From: CADCVT01 sp036389485
Lineage (GTDB): Bacteria > Actinomycetota > Thermoleophilia > Solirubrobacterales > Solirubrobacteraceae
Length of the DNA: 60,621 nucleotides
Direction of reading: 5' to 3'
NCBI GenBank assembly: GCA_036389485.1
Contig: DASVPR010000032.1
Coordinates: forward strand, 1-60,621
Below the pieces are notes generated by a model. The model ran no database searches. It was not told where the DNA came from and was given only the letters and a program-made list of their open reading frames with translations. The position numbers and the translations under genes are program-made. Positions 9,719 through 18,340 of the stretch are shown here, in pieces; position 1 is the first letter of the stretch, and each line of letters opens with the position of its first letter.

Positions 9719-9869
9719 CCCGCTCAAAGCCGGTTTCCCGAGACCGGAGATGGGCGCCCGCGAATTCGCTTCGTCCCCGCACGAGCAGCGGACCGCGTGA
9801 GATTCGAGGCGATGCCTCGCGCAGGACGGTGCCGCGCTCCACGTTCTGAACTCGAGTTGGGTGACGCCA

Positions 9870-11234
9870 TCAACGCTCGGCCGGCGCGCCAGCCGGCAGC
9901 GCCATCCACCACCGCCGGATGGCGTCACCCGCGACGTAGACGAAGACGTGCAGATACAGCGGCAGTTGCTCCGCCATCCAGCGCCCGCCACCGGCTTCCG
10001 CAGCGATGGCCGGGAACGTCTCGTGTGGCGGCCCCGCGCCCGCTGCAGGTGGTTCGCAGAGGGGAGCCGGGAACGCGATGCCAGCATGGAGGTCGCGCGA
10101 TCGGTGGGTGTAGACCCAATCCAGCGCGTCCGCTAGCCCGCTCCAGTCGAACCGACCTACGTCGGGACGGTCTTTGGGCGGCCCCGGGTCGAACTCGAGA
10201 AGAAAGCCCTTGAACTTGTCGGTGGCCTTGAAGGTTCCGGCGAGATCCTTCGCGACGCGAAGAACGACGTCCTCGCCGCAGTCTTTGATGGCGTTGTAAA
10301 CGCGCTTTCGGTGCCTGCGCAGAAGTGCAACGGGACTCGTCTCCTTCGCAGCGTCCCAGCGATTCGCGGCAGTCTCTACGGCGCCCACGAGCTTGATCCA
10401 GGACAGACGAGCGTCGGCATCGGCGAGCCACAGCGCGTCTGCGAACTGTCGCGCCGCACGCGCTACGGCGACCGCATCATCCTGCCCGAGCCGCCGGTAC
10501 TGCTCTAGGAACGGCTCAGCATCCTGCAGGCTCATCACCTCGGCTACGCGCGGAAGCATTGGGGCCCCTCGAGGCGGGATCAGCACCGGCGGGTCGTGCT
10601 TACCCTCGATGGGCGTACCGACAGGATCACCGTTGGCCCATCCCTCCCGCGTGACGCCGCCGGAGCGCATGCGCCGCGCGAGTGCGAGCGAAAGGACGGC
10701 GGCGAGTTCATCAGATAGGTCACCGCCGACCCAGGCGGTGACGTCCTCTTCGTCGATCGGCGTGGTGTAGTCAGGCTCCCCGAGGTGGTCATCGGCGCGA
10801 ATGACCAGCCGCAACGCCGCCGATCCGACGCCGCGCTCCTCCGCCAGCGTGTTGATGAACCGGTACGGACCGAGCCGAAGCTCGCCACGGGCCGGCGCGT
10901 CCGAGTAAACGGCGTACTCCTGCCACGTCGGGAGGACGAGCGATGTGGATGTCCTCGGTGATGTTCGCTTCGGTCGCCCCGCCGTGAAGGCGTGCCAGTT
11001 CAACCACGCGTGCGGACCCCACACGTCCTCGACGGTTTGGCCGAGCCGCTCGACCGCGAATTCCCGAATGAGGTCCCACGCCTGACCCGGATCTAGGCGC
11101 CAGGCCCGGCCGGGCTCCTGATCCGCCAGGCGTCGGTCCCCTCGGTCGCGCCTTCCACGGAGCCACGAACGGACGGCCTCGGCTTCGACCCCGAGCTCTC
11201 GTGCCATCTCCGTTGGTGTGACGAAGTCGGCCAT
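9870..11234 (-). CDS. HTH plus HEPN-like (Apea-type) protein
   Basis: A 454-residue protein. The first 50 residues look like a MerR/excisionase-type helix-turn-helix (VTPTEMARELGVEAEAVRSWLRG). The C-terminal third is helical and carries YTHRSRDLHAG, which fits the R-x(4)-H signature of HEPN RNase domains, with a helical scaffold as in Apea-like HEPN proteins. The middle portion is not recognised. It lies 46 bp downstream of an Mrr-like nuclease gene in the same direction, so the two are likely co-transcribed. HEPN proteins in such settings are often abortive-infection RNases, but here that is inference from a short motif. Confidence 0.5.
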   Translation of the reverse strand: MADFVTPTEMARELGVEAEAVRSWLRGRRDRGDRRLADQEPGRAWRLDPGQAWDLIREFAVERLGQTVEDVWGPHAWLNWHAFTAGRPKRTSPRTSTSLVLPTWQEYAVYSDAPARGELRLGPYRFINTLAEERGVGSAALRLVIRADDHLGEPDYTTPIDEEDVTAWVGGDLSDELAAVLSLALARRMRSGGVTREGWANGDPVGTPIEGKHDPPVLIPPRGAPMLPRVAEVMSLQDAEPFLEQYRRLGQDDAVAVARAARQFADALWLADADARLSWIKLVGAVETAANRWDAAKETSPVALLRRHRKRVYNAIKDCGEDVVLRVAKDLAGTFKATDKFKGFLLEFDPGPPKDRPDVGRFDWSGLADALDWVYTHRSRDLHAGIAFPAPLCEPPAAGAGPPHETFPAIAAEAGGGRWMAEQLPLYLHVFVYVAGDAIRRWWMALPAGAPAER

Positions 11235-11280
11235 GGCTCAACACGGTAGATCCGTTGAGTTGTCCCGCTCAGAACGACCG

Positions 11281-11964
11281 TCAAGCGCTGCAGTCCGAGC
11301 TCTTCTTGAGCCACGCCTCGGCTGCTCGAAGCGTCTCAGAGGCGCGATCGAGGAACTCAGCGGAGCTATCCGCGAAAAGCGGCCTGATTTTGTCGTGCTC
11401 CCAGTCGGAGACCGCGCCGTACGGAGCCGGGAACTGCCCGAGTCGAAACTTCTGCAGTCCGACTTCGAGTTCGCCCATCGCGTTGACGTGCGATACGCGA
11501 ACCTCCCAGTCGCTCGTCCTGATGGGTCCTTCGTAAGCCCGGCGATTCCAGTCGAACCACCGCTGGAGGAGATCGTTCCAACGGAGATCCGCGAGATCCG
11601 CTTCCGCGTTTGCGCGGAGATCCGCGATGCTCGTCAGTGTCACGTTCGAATTCCTCGATGCTGTGATGGCCCCGCTTTGGGCACCGCGCTCGCAGATCAA
11701 GAACCCGCGATCCACGCCGGTCTCGGCAACGATCATCTTGAGCGTCTCGACCCGCTCCTTGGGCACTCTGCGATTCCACGCCTTGCACTCGACGATCCAG
11801 CGGTGCTCCAGACCGAAGGCTTCGAACTCGACCAGCACGTCGACGTTGTGGGTCGATCTCGCGCCTTCGACTGCCGCATCAACCGTCGCTCGCATGCCAA
11901 GGGAGCGGAAGAACTCGGCGGCTTCGTCTTGATATTCGCGCCATCTCGGCGGCACCGGCGCCAC
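11281..11964 (-). CDS. Mrr-like restriction endonuclease (PD-(D/E)xK)
   Basis: A 227-residue protein opening with an Mrr-type segment (REYQDEAAEFFRSLGMRATVD). The nuclease core follows: Asp in HNVDVLVEF (about 42), then strand WIVECKAW with the E-x-K pair (about 59-61), and a following helix RVPKERVETLKMI. This order is typical of Mrr-like nucleases that cut foreign or modified DNA. The C-terminal 100 residues are unassigned. Start is a GTG at 11962-11964. It precedes the HEPN-like gene by 46 bp in the same direction, suggesting a two-gene operon. Confidence 0.7.
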   Translation of the reverse strand: MAPVPPRWREYQDEAAEFFRSLGMRATVDAAVEGARSTHNVDVLVEFEAFGLEHRWIVECKAWNRRVPKERVETLKMIVAETGVDRGFLICERGAQSGAITASRNSNVTLTSIADLRANAEADLADLRWNDLLQRWFDWNRRAYEGPIRTSDWEVRVSHVNAMGELEVGLQKFRLGQFPAPYGAVSDWEHDKIRPLFADSSAEFLDRASETLRAAEAWLKKSSDCSA

Positions 11965-12002
11965 GATATGCCGCTCGTTCGCGCGGCGTACCTATCGTCC
12001 GA

Positions 12003-12659
12003 GTGCGAATGTCGCCGCCCCCTCACGAAGCGCCGTCGACCTTCACCGGCGTGCGACATCCACGCTCTGGCCCAGCTCGCATCAGCGATGAACTTGACGA
12101 CTGGCTCCAGAGCGACGCCGCAAAGACGCTCGGCGGCCTCATCGAGGTCTTCGAGAAGCGCGCCTTCGCGATTGTCTTCGTGGTGCTCATGGGCGTGCCC
12201 GCGCTGCCGCTGCCTACCGGCGGCGCCACGCACGTCTTCGAAGTGATCGTCGTGCTGCTCGCGCTGCAGCTCATCGTCGGCCGCGACGAGATCTGGCTGC
12301 CGCGTCGCTGGCGCGCCCGGACGATCAACGCGGAGGGCCGGTTCATCACGTCGCTACTCAGGCTGATCCGGCGGCTCGAGCGCATCTCGCGCCCGCGGCT
12401 CCGGTTTCTCTTCGGGCATCGCCTCAGCAACGCCGTCTTCGGGCTGCTCGTCGCAGGGGGCGCGATCGCCGCGTTCTTGGCTCCGCCGTTTACCGGGCTC
12501 GACACGTTGCCGGCCCTCGGCGTCGTGCTGATCTCCCTCGGAGTGCTGCTCGAGGACTTTCTTCTCGTTGCGATCGGACTCGTAATCGGCGTAGCCGGGG
12601 TCGTCCTCGAGATCGTCGTCGGCGGTGCAGCGCTGAAGGGCCTGCGGAGCCTCTTCTGA
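12003..12659 (+). CDS. ExoD family exopolysaccharide-synthesis membrane protein
   Basis: A 218-residue integral membrane protein. Residues about 32-60 (LGGLIEVFEKRAFAIVFVVLMGVPALPLPTGG in part) match the ExoD N-terminal signature, in which a short helix precedes a re-entrant Pro-rich hairpin. Three or four hydrophobic helices follow. ExoD proteins were named from rhizobial exopolysaccharide mutants; their biochemical function is not established. Translation can start at the GTG at 12003 or the ATG at 12009. It lies head to head with the Mrr-like gene. Confidence 0.7.
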   Translation: MRMSPPPHEAPSTFTGVRHPRSGPARISDELDDWLQSDAAKTLGGLIEVFEKRAFAIVFVVLMGVPALPLPTGGATHVFEVIVVLLALQLIVGRDEIWLPRRWRARTINAEGRFITSLLRLIRRLERISRPRLRFLFGHRLSNAVFGLLVAGGAIAAFLAPPFTGLDTLPALGVVLISLGVLLEDFLLVAIGLVIGVAGVVLEIVVGGAALKGLRSLF

Positions 12660-12671
12660 AGCGACGCGCGC

Positions 12672-12818
12672 TCATGAAGAGGCTCGGCGGGCGAGTTCGC
12701 TGACCATCAAGCCAACGAGGAAGATCGCGGTAGCGCCAAGGGCGATCGGACCTAGCGCGATAGCTGAGAGCAGCACCCCGAGGGCGCCGAGAATGAGTCC
12801 GAGCTGCGTGTGGGTCAT
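12672..12818 (-). CDS. Small one/two-helix membrane peptide (48 residues)
   Basis: A short gene with a strong ribosome binding site (AGGAGGT, about 12822-12828 on the reverse strand) six bases before its ATG. The product is hydrophobic through most of its length (MTHTQLGLILGALGVLLSAI, then GLVGL-like segments) and ends in a charged tail. It is the size and layout of generic small actinobacterial membrane peptides. Function unknown. Confidence 0.55.
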   Translation of the reverse strand: MTHTQLGLILGALGVLLSAIALGPIALGATAIFLVGLMVSELARRASS

Positions 12819-12883
12819 GAGACCTCCTGTCGTAATCGTGTCGGTATCCCTTAACTGACGGCAGCCCTCGAAAAGAAGGGGTC

Positions 12884-12932
12884 CGCTCGCCTCGCGGTCC
12901 GACTATCGGACGCGCTCCGAATTAGGCGAGCG
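12884..12932. repeat. Nested inverted repeat in front of the sigma-factor gene
   Basis: Outer 9-bp arms CGCTCGCCT (12884-12892) and AGGCGAGCG (12924-12932) enclose an inner GTCCG-actat-CGGAC hairpin (12897-12911). It lies in the divergent interval between the 48-residue membrane peptide and the ECF sigma factor, so it may be an operator, or part of the left boundary of the conjugative element. Confidence 0.45.
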
Positions 12933-13056
12933 ACTGGCCCCGAATAGATGCGCGGCGGCACGAAACCGACCCCGCCCACGATGGCACGGCTTCGCCGTGC
13001 GTGGGACGCGGGGATCGGTCCCGCGCCGGGCGGGACCACGAGCCAGGAGGCTTCTC

Positions 13057-13620
13057 GTGGTCGAGCAGCGCACGCTCCAGGGCGACGACGCCCAGCTGTT
13101 CTCCGTCTTCCATGCCGAGCTGCAGCGCACGGTCCGCCGCGTGGTCAACACGAGCGCCGCGAACATCGAGGACGCCTGCGCCGACGCGTGGCTCGCGCTG
13201 CTGCGCTACGACCCGGACCGGCGCCCGACGATCCGCGGCTGGCTCGTCGTCGTCGCGATCCGCGAGGCGATCCGCCGGGACCGACTCGACCGCCGACACC
13301 GGCCGTTCATCGAGGACCTCGACGACGATCGAACCGGCGTCCTGGCCGAGACCGTGGCCGCCCTCGCGACGTCGGACGACGTGAAGTTCGACGCGCACGA
13401 GGCCCTCGAGCGGCTGGTCGAGATGAAGGCGCGCCACCGACGCGCGTTCGTCCTCCACGTCGCCGGCTACTCGTACGACGAGATCGCGGAGTTCATCGGC
13501 GTGACGCGCACCGCCGTCGACCGCTACCTCCGGCGCGCTCGCAGCCACGTGCGTGGCACGAGCTGCACGCCGAAGCGCGGCCCGCGCAATCGCAAGCTGG
13601 CAAGCGCGACAGCCGGCTAG
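13057..13620 (+). CDS. ECF-type sigma-70 family RNA polymerase sigma factor
   Basis: I start at the GTG at 13057 because AGGAGG lies seven bases upstream (13045-13050). The 187-residue product has a region-2-like N-terminal half (FSVFHAELQRTVRRVV, then DACADAWLALLRYDPDRRP with the helix binding core polymerase) and a region-4 helix-turn-helix (AGYSYDEIAEFIGVTRTAVDRYLRRARS). No anti-sigma gene is adjacent. It is convergent with the ParA partner gene, overlapping it by four bases. Its place beside partition and relaxase genes suggests that it controls element maintenance or transfer genes. Confidence 0.8.
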   Translation: MVEQRTLQGDDAQLFSVFHAELQRTVRRVVNTSAANIEDACADAWLALLRYDPDRRPTIRGWLVVVAIREAIRRDRLDRRHRPFIEDLDDDRTGVLAETVAALATSDDVKFDAHEALERLVEMKARHRRAFVLHVAGYSYDEIAEFIGVTRTAVDRYLRRARSHVRGTSCTPKRGPRNRKLASATAG

Positions 13621-13901
13621 CCCGACAGCCGGAAATCCTCGACGAGCTCGCGAAGCGCCTCGAGGCCCTCCGGCGTCGTCGCGACGTACCTCGCTACGAG
13701 CGCTGCGACCAGCTCGCGCTTGTGCACCTTGAGTTCGAACGCCGCTCGGGCGAGCGCGTCGGACTGGTCGACCGGCAGCCGAACGAAGAGCGCCGGCAGC
13801 TCGCGCGACGAGGCCCTCGGCGACCGCGGGGCCGGGGGCGGAGCGGTGCCGCCGAGCGCGAGCGGGTCGTCGACGGCCGCGAGCTTGCGACGTCCGGTCA
13901 T
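13617..13901 (-). CDS. Small ParA-partner protein (RHH-like, putative centromere-binding)
   Basis: A 94-residue protein whose ATG overlaps the parA stop by four bases, so the two are translationally coupled. After a disordered, Pro-rich N-terminus comes a compact beta-helix-helix segment (ELPALFVRLPVDQSDALARA, followed by LKVHKRELVAALVARYV) typical of ribbon-helix-helix DNA-binding proteins. ParA operons of plasmids and integrative elements usually encode such a centromere-binding partner in place of a full ParB. Assignment rests on context and secondary-structure pattern. Confidence 0.6.
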   Translation of the reverse strand: MTGRRKLAAVDDPLALGGTAPPPAPRSPRASSRELPALFVRLPVDQSDALARAAFELKVHKRELVAALVARYVATTPEGLEALRELVEDFRLSG

Positions 13902-14671
13902 CGCACCGCGCCCGCCCGGGCCGGCGCGAGCAGTTCGAGTGCGAGCCGGCGGTACGCCAACGCGCCACGGCTGTCCGGCTGCCATACGAAGAGCGGAAGG
14001 CGCTCCGCCGCAGCGTTCTGGAACGCCGCCGTCAGCGGGATCTCACCCAACGCGATCGGCAGCCCGAGATCCAGTAGCGCGTCGTTCATCCGCTGGTAGA
14101 CGATCCGGCGGCGATCCACCATCGTGCGGATCAGTGCACGGATCGCGACCTCCGAGTGGCGCGCGAGGCGATCGACGATCGCTCGCACCTCGGCCGCGCC
14201 CTGCAGCGCCCCCTCGTCGGTCATGTCGACTGGCACGATCACCTCGTCGGCCGCGACCATCGCGTTCACGGTCAGCAGGCCGAGGCTGGGCGGGCAGTCG
14301 ATGAGCACGTCGTCCCAGGTGTCGACCGCTCCGCGCAGCAGCTCCGCGAGGAAACGCTCGCGGTGGTGCTCTGCCGCGAGCGAGAGCTCGAGCCTCGCCA
14401 GCTCCCGTCGGCCCGCGAGGAGATCGACGCCCGGCGCGACGCCGAAGAGCACACCGTCCGTGAGGCGCCCTTCGCCGGCGAGCAGCTCGAAGGCCGTGGC
14501 CGGAGCGTCGGCGGGCGCCAGCCCGCACCGCCGCGTCAGCGCGAACTGCGGGTCCAGATCGATCGCCAGGACACGACGCCCCATCGATCCCCACGCGACC
14601 GCCAGGTTCGCCGCCGTCGTCGTCTTGCCGATCCCGCCCTTCTGAGAGCTGATCGCGATCACTCTGGTCAA
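13898..14671 (-). CDS. parA: ParA family partition ATPase
   Basis: A 257-residue deviant-Walker ATPase. The N-terminal SSQKGGIGKTTTAANLA is the ParA/MinD signature Walker A (KGGxGKTT), followed by VLAIDLDPQ (switch I region) and VLIDCPPSLGLLTVNAM (Walker B). ParA ATPases move DNA-bound partner complexes over the nucleoid to segregate low-copy plasmids and circularised integrative elements. It heads a two-gene operon with the RHH-like partner and is divergent from the relaxase gene. It is standalone-size, without an N-terminal HTH. Confidence 0.93.
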   Translation of the reverse strand: MTRVIAISSQKGGIGKTTTAANLAVAWGSMGRRVLAIDLDPQFALTRRCGLAPADAPATAFELLAGEGRLTDGVLFGVAPGVDLLAGRRELARLELSLAAEHHRERFLAELLRGAVDTWDDVLIDCPPSLGLLTVNAMVAADEVIVPVDMTDEGALQGAAEVRAIVDRLARHSEVAIRALIRTMVDRRRIVYQRMNDALLDLGLPIALGEIPLTAAFQNAAAERLPLFVWQPDSRGALAYRRLALELLAPARAGAVR

Positions 14672-14951
14672 CGCGCGCCTCCGCTAGCTCGACATCCGTC
14701 TTGCCGCATAGGTCGCGCCACCTGCGTCCGCCCCTCCCCCTACTTCCGGCCACGCCGCCCGCAGTCACGCTCGTCTCGCCCGTGCGCTTCACCCCGCCCG
14801 CAGCCGGCCGCCCCCGCGCCCCATCCGTTCCGACGACGCCCTACCCCCAGGCCGTTCCGCGTCTCCCCGCTATCGCAGCTCTCCCCCCACCGCCAACTGC
14901 GGCACACACTTGCACCGGGGGTGCCGGGCAGAGTCGCGCGACCTGCAGGTT
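14672..14951. other. C-rich intergenic region between parA and relaxase (candidate oriT/promoter)
   Basis: About 280 bases without a credible gene separate the divergent parA and relaxase genes. The top strand is strongly C-rich over G-poor stretches, unlike the coding regions around it, and contains runs such as CCCCTCCCCC. A hairpin GCACC-ggg-GGTGC lies at 14912-14924, thirty bases before the relaxase start. TrwC-type relaxases usually have oriT immediately upstream, so this is the best candidate, but no nic sequence is recognised. Confidence 0.4.
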
Positions 14952-17833
14952 GTGGTCTCGATCGGGAAGCTGGGGGGAGGGCCGGGCGCGGAGCGGTACT
15001 ACACGGACACCGTCGCGCGCGGCCAAGAGGACTACTACTCCGGCGAGGGAGAGGCGGAGGGCGAGTGGTACGGCGCCGGCGCGCAGCAGCTCGGGCTGGC
15101 CGGCGGCGTCGATGCCGACGACTTCAGTACGTTGCTGCGCGGCACCGCCCCGCGTGCCGGGACGCGGCTGCGGAACGATCCGACGGCGCGTTCGGTCATC
15201 GGATTCGACCTGACGTTCTCCGCGCCGAAGTCGGTCTCCGTGCTTTACGGCATTGGCGATAGCCAGATTGCCCGAGCGACACGCGACGCCCACGATGAAG
15301 CTGTGCGCCAAGCGCTCGGGTACCTCGAGCGGACGGCGTGCGGCGTCCGGCGCGGTCACGGCGGGGCGAGGCGAGCGCGCGGCGACGGCCTCGCCGTCGC
15401 CACCTTCCGTCATCGCAGCTCGCGCGCCGGTGATCCGCAGCTGCACACCCACGCTGTGGTCGCCAACATCACGCAGGCGGACGGCCGCTGGTCGACGCTC
15501 GACGGGCGGCTCATCTACGCGCATGCCCGTACCGCTGGGTTCCTGTACCAGGCTGCGTTGAGGCACGAGCTCGCGCGCAGCCTGGGCGTCGAGTGGACGG
15601 CGGTCGAGCGCGGCGTCGCGGAGATCCGCGGGATTGACAAGGAAGTCCTGCGACATTTCTCGCAGCGCCGCGACGAGATCAGCAAGCGCATGGAAGAGCG
15701 CGGCGGGCGCTCCGCTCGCTCCGCGCAGGCAGCGACGCTCGACACGCGCCGCCGTAAGACCTATGACGTCCCAGTGAACCGCCTGCGCGAGGAGTGGCGG
15801 GCTCGGGCTGCGGAGCACGGGCTCGATCGCGACGCCGTGGCGGCCCTGGTCCAGCCTCATCCCGCACGGCCTGCAGTGCCACCCGACGCCCGCTTTCTCT
15901 CAAGCGACGACGCTCTGACGCGCGAGGCGAGCACATTCGATCGGCGAGCCGTGCTGCGTGAGTGGGCCGAGGCGCATCGGGACGGGGCGACCGTTCGAGA
16001 GGTCGAGAAGCTGGCTGACGAGTGGCTCGCCTCCCCCGCAGCCGTTCGCCTGACACAGAGCGACGCGGCACCGGTCGGCGGCTCCCGGTACTCGACGCCC
16101 GAGATGTTGGCGACGGAGGCCGAGTTCATGGAGTGCGCACGCCGACGCCGCGGCGAGGGCGCCGGCCGCGCCACCGCCGAGCACGTAGACGCCGCGCTGG
16201 CGAACCGCCCCGAGCTCGCCGACGAGCAGGTACGGCTCGTCCGGGGGCTGACGACGTCCGGCGACGGCGTCCAGCTCGTGCGTGCCGCGGCGGGAACCGG
16301 AAAGACCTATGCGCTCGAGGCGGCGCGGCACGCATGGGAGGCGAGCGGGTTCCGCGTCTACGGCTGTGCGCTGTCGGCGCGAGCGGCGGTCGAACTGGAG
16401 AGTCAGTCTGGAATCGACAGCACGACGATCGCGCGCCTGCGCCTCGACATCGCCCAGGGCTACGGCCTCGACGGCCGAAACGTCCTCGTCGTCGACGAGG
16501 CCGGCATGGTCGGCTCCCGGACGCTCGCGGAACTCGCCGCGCACGCGGAGGAGGCCCGCGCCAAGCTCGTCCTCGTCGGTGACGATCGCCAGCTCCCTGA
16601 GATCGACGCGGGCGGCGCCTTCCGCGGTGTTGCTGAGCGGGTCGGCGCGCTGGAGCTGCACGAGAGCCGGCGCCAGAGGGGCGCGTGGGATCGCGATGCG
16701 CTCGCCGCTCTACGCGTTGGCGAGATCGACGCATGGGCGACGGAGTACCGAGAGCGCGGGCGACTGGTCGCGCGCGCCACGGCGCGCGACGTGCGGGAGA
16801 CGCTCGTCTCGGACTGGTGGCAGTCCGCCCGACAGAGCGATCTGGACGCGGTGATGATCGCCCATCGCCGTAGCGACGTCGCCGACCTCAACGCGCGCGC
16901 GCGCGAGTACATGCGTCAGGACGGGCGTCTCGGCAAGCATGAGATCGACGCCGGCGATCGCTCGTTCGCGCGCGGCGACCACGTGATCGCGAAGCACAAC
17001 GAGCGCCGGCTCAAGATCACGAACGGCTTACGTGGGACCGTCGTGGCGATTGACGCCGGTCGGCATGCCGTCACGGTCGAGCTGCACGACGGCCGGCGTG
17101 CCGACCTCGACGCGGCTTACCTCGGCATGGTCATCTCGACCACGGATATGCCCTGACGGCACACGCTGCCCAGGGCGCGACGGTCGATCGCGCCTTCGTC
17201 CTGGGCTCGGATGACCTCTATCGCGAGTGGGGCTACACCGCCCTGACGAGGCATCGCGACGAGGCACGGTTCTACCTCGTCTCCCCCGGGAGCACGGAGC
17301 GATGTCTGCCGGGGCTGGAGCCTGAGCACGATCCGCTGATTCAGGACCTCGATGAGATGCTCGGCGAGAGCCGGCAGAAGTCGCTCGCGACCGACCTGCT
17401 CGGCGACGACGAGCTTGTCGCCGATCGAGCAAGCCGGATTGCCGACTCCGACCACGGGGGTGCTGAGGAGGCGCGGACGGAGGCGGAGCGTCGACTCGCG
17501 AGCCTGGCCGCCGAGCGCGCTGAGCTGGGTCTCTTTCAGCGTGCGCGCCGCGCCGAGCTCGACGAGCAGATCGAGCTGCAGCGACGCGCGATCAACCACT
17601 GGGAGACCGAGCTCGCCCGACCCGTCGCTGAACCTCGGGCGATGCAGGCTCTGGCGCCGACGCTGGAGCCCGAAGAGCTGCGGTGCCTCGTCGCGAACTC
17701 GAGCCGTCCGGTGTCACTGTGGGAGCGCGAGCCCTGGGCCGACGCGGTGATTCGCGGAGCGGATCCGGATCTCGACTTCCATCCCGGCCCTGAGATCGAT
17801 GTCCCCGGACCCGATCTCGACTTCGGGCCGTGA
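14952..17833 (+). CDS. MOBF (TrwC/TraA-type) relaxase-helicase, with a frameshift near its C-terminal helicase motif
   Basis: The GTG at 14952 gives the family N-terminus MVSIGKL, followed by candidate catalytic tyrosines (ERYYTDT, EDYYSGE) and the HUH motif in DPQLHTHAVVANI. The helicase half has Walker A AAAGTGKTYAL, Walker B VLVVDEAGMVG and GDDRQLPEI. The frame breaks at about 17123-17129: the first frame stops at 17156, while the next frame reads GHLDHGYALTAHAAQGATV, the expected UvrD-like motif, through to 17833. Joined, it is about 960 residues. Relaxases nick oriT, bind the 5' end and unwind the transfer strand. The break is either a sequencing error or inactivation. The charged C-terminal tail contains a coiled-coil-like segment. 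Confidence 0.88.
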
Positions 17834-17870
17834 GGGGGCGAGAACTTCTGCGCGCGGCGCTTGGGTTCTC

Positions 17871-18320
17871 ATGGCGGCCGCCACGACGACTCCTCCTCCC
17901 GCGCTGAGGGCCACGAGCGACGCGCTCATGCCGATTCACCTGCTCGCGCTGCCAGACGTGTGCTGGCGATGCGGCTGTGATGTCCTTCCACTCGTCGGCG
18001 TGCTCGTGCCCGTTTCCGGCGGCGGCGTCCGATTCATCGAGTTCGCCGACGTCGCGGCCCGACTTCGCGAGGCCGTGCCAGGCTCGCGTCTGCGCGCGCT
18101 CGGCATCGGCCAGATCCGGCGTCGCACGACGCGACTTCGACCGGATGGCTACCTCGCCAACGCCTGCGTCCACTGCGATGCGGTGCTCGGCGAGCACGCG
18201 CTTCGCGAGGACCTCGCGGCGTTCCTCGCCGAAGGCGGTCGCCTCCGGGAGCTGTCGATCGGCCAGCTCCTGCTGCCACGACGCGCTCCGGACACGAACG
18301 CGAGGCGGGCGCCCGCCTGA
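17871..18320 (+). CDS. Hypothetical protein with two CxxC pairs
   Basis: A 149-residue protein following the relaxase by 37 bases. It contains CWRCGCD near residue 33 and CVHCD near residue 100, a spacing compatible with a split zinc ribbon. The rest is mixed alpha/beta with no family that I recognise. An internal ATG at 17928 is an alternative start that removes a low-complexity leader. Probably co-transcribed with the relaxase, so an accessory transfer protein is possible. Confidence 0.5.
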   Translation: MAAATTTPPPALRATSDALMPIHLLALPDVCWRCGCDVLPLVGVLVPVSGGGVRFIEFADVAARLREAVPGSRLRALGIGQIRRRTTRLRPDGYLANACVHCDAVLGEHALREDLAAFLAEGGRLRELSIGQLLLPRRAPDTNARRAPA

Positions 18321-18340
18321 TGGTGCGTGTCGACCTCCTC

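Noticed and set aside
8288..10087. Long minus-strand open frame over the secreted protein gene
   Set aside because: Arg-rich shadow; the plus-strand gene has a signal peptide and domain structure.
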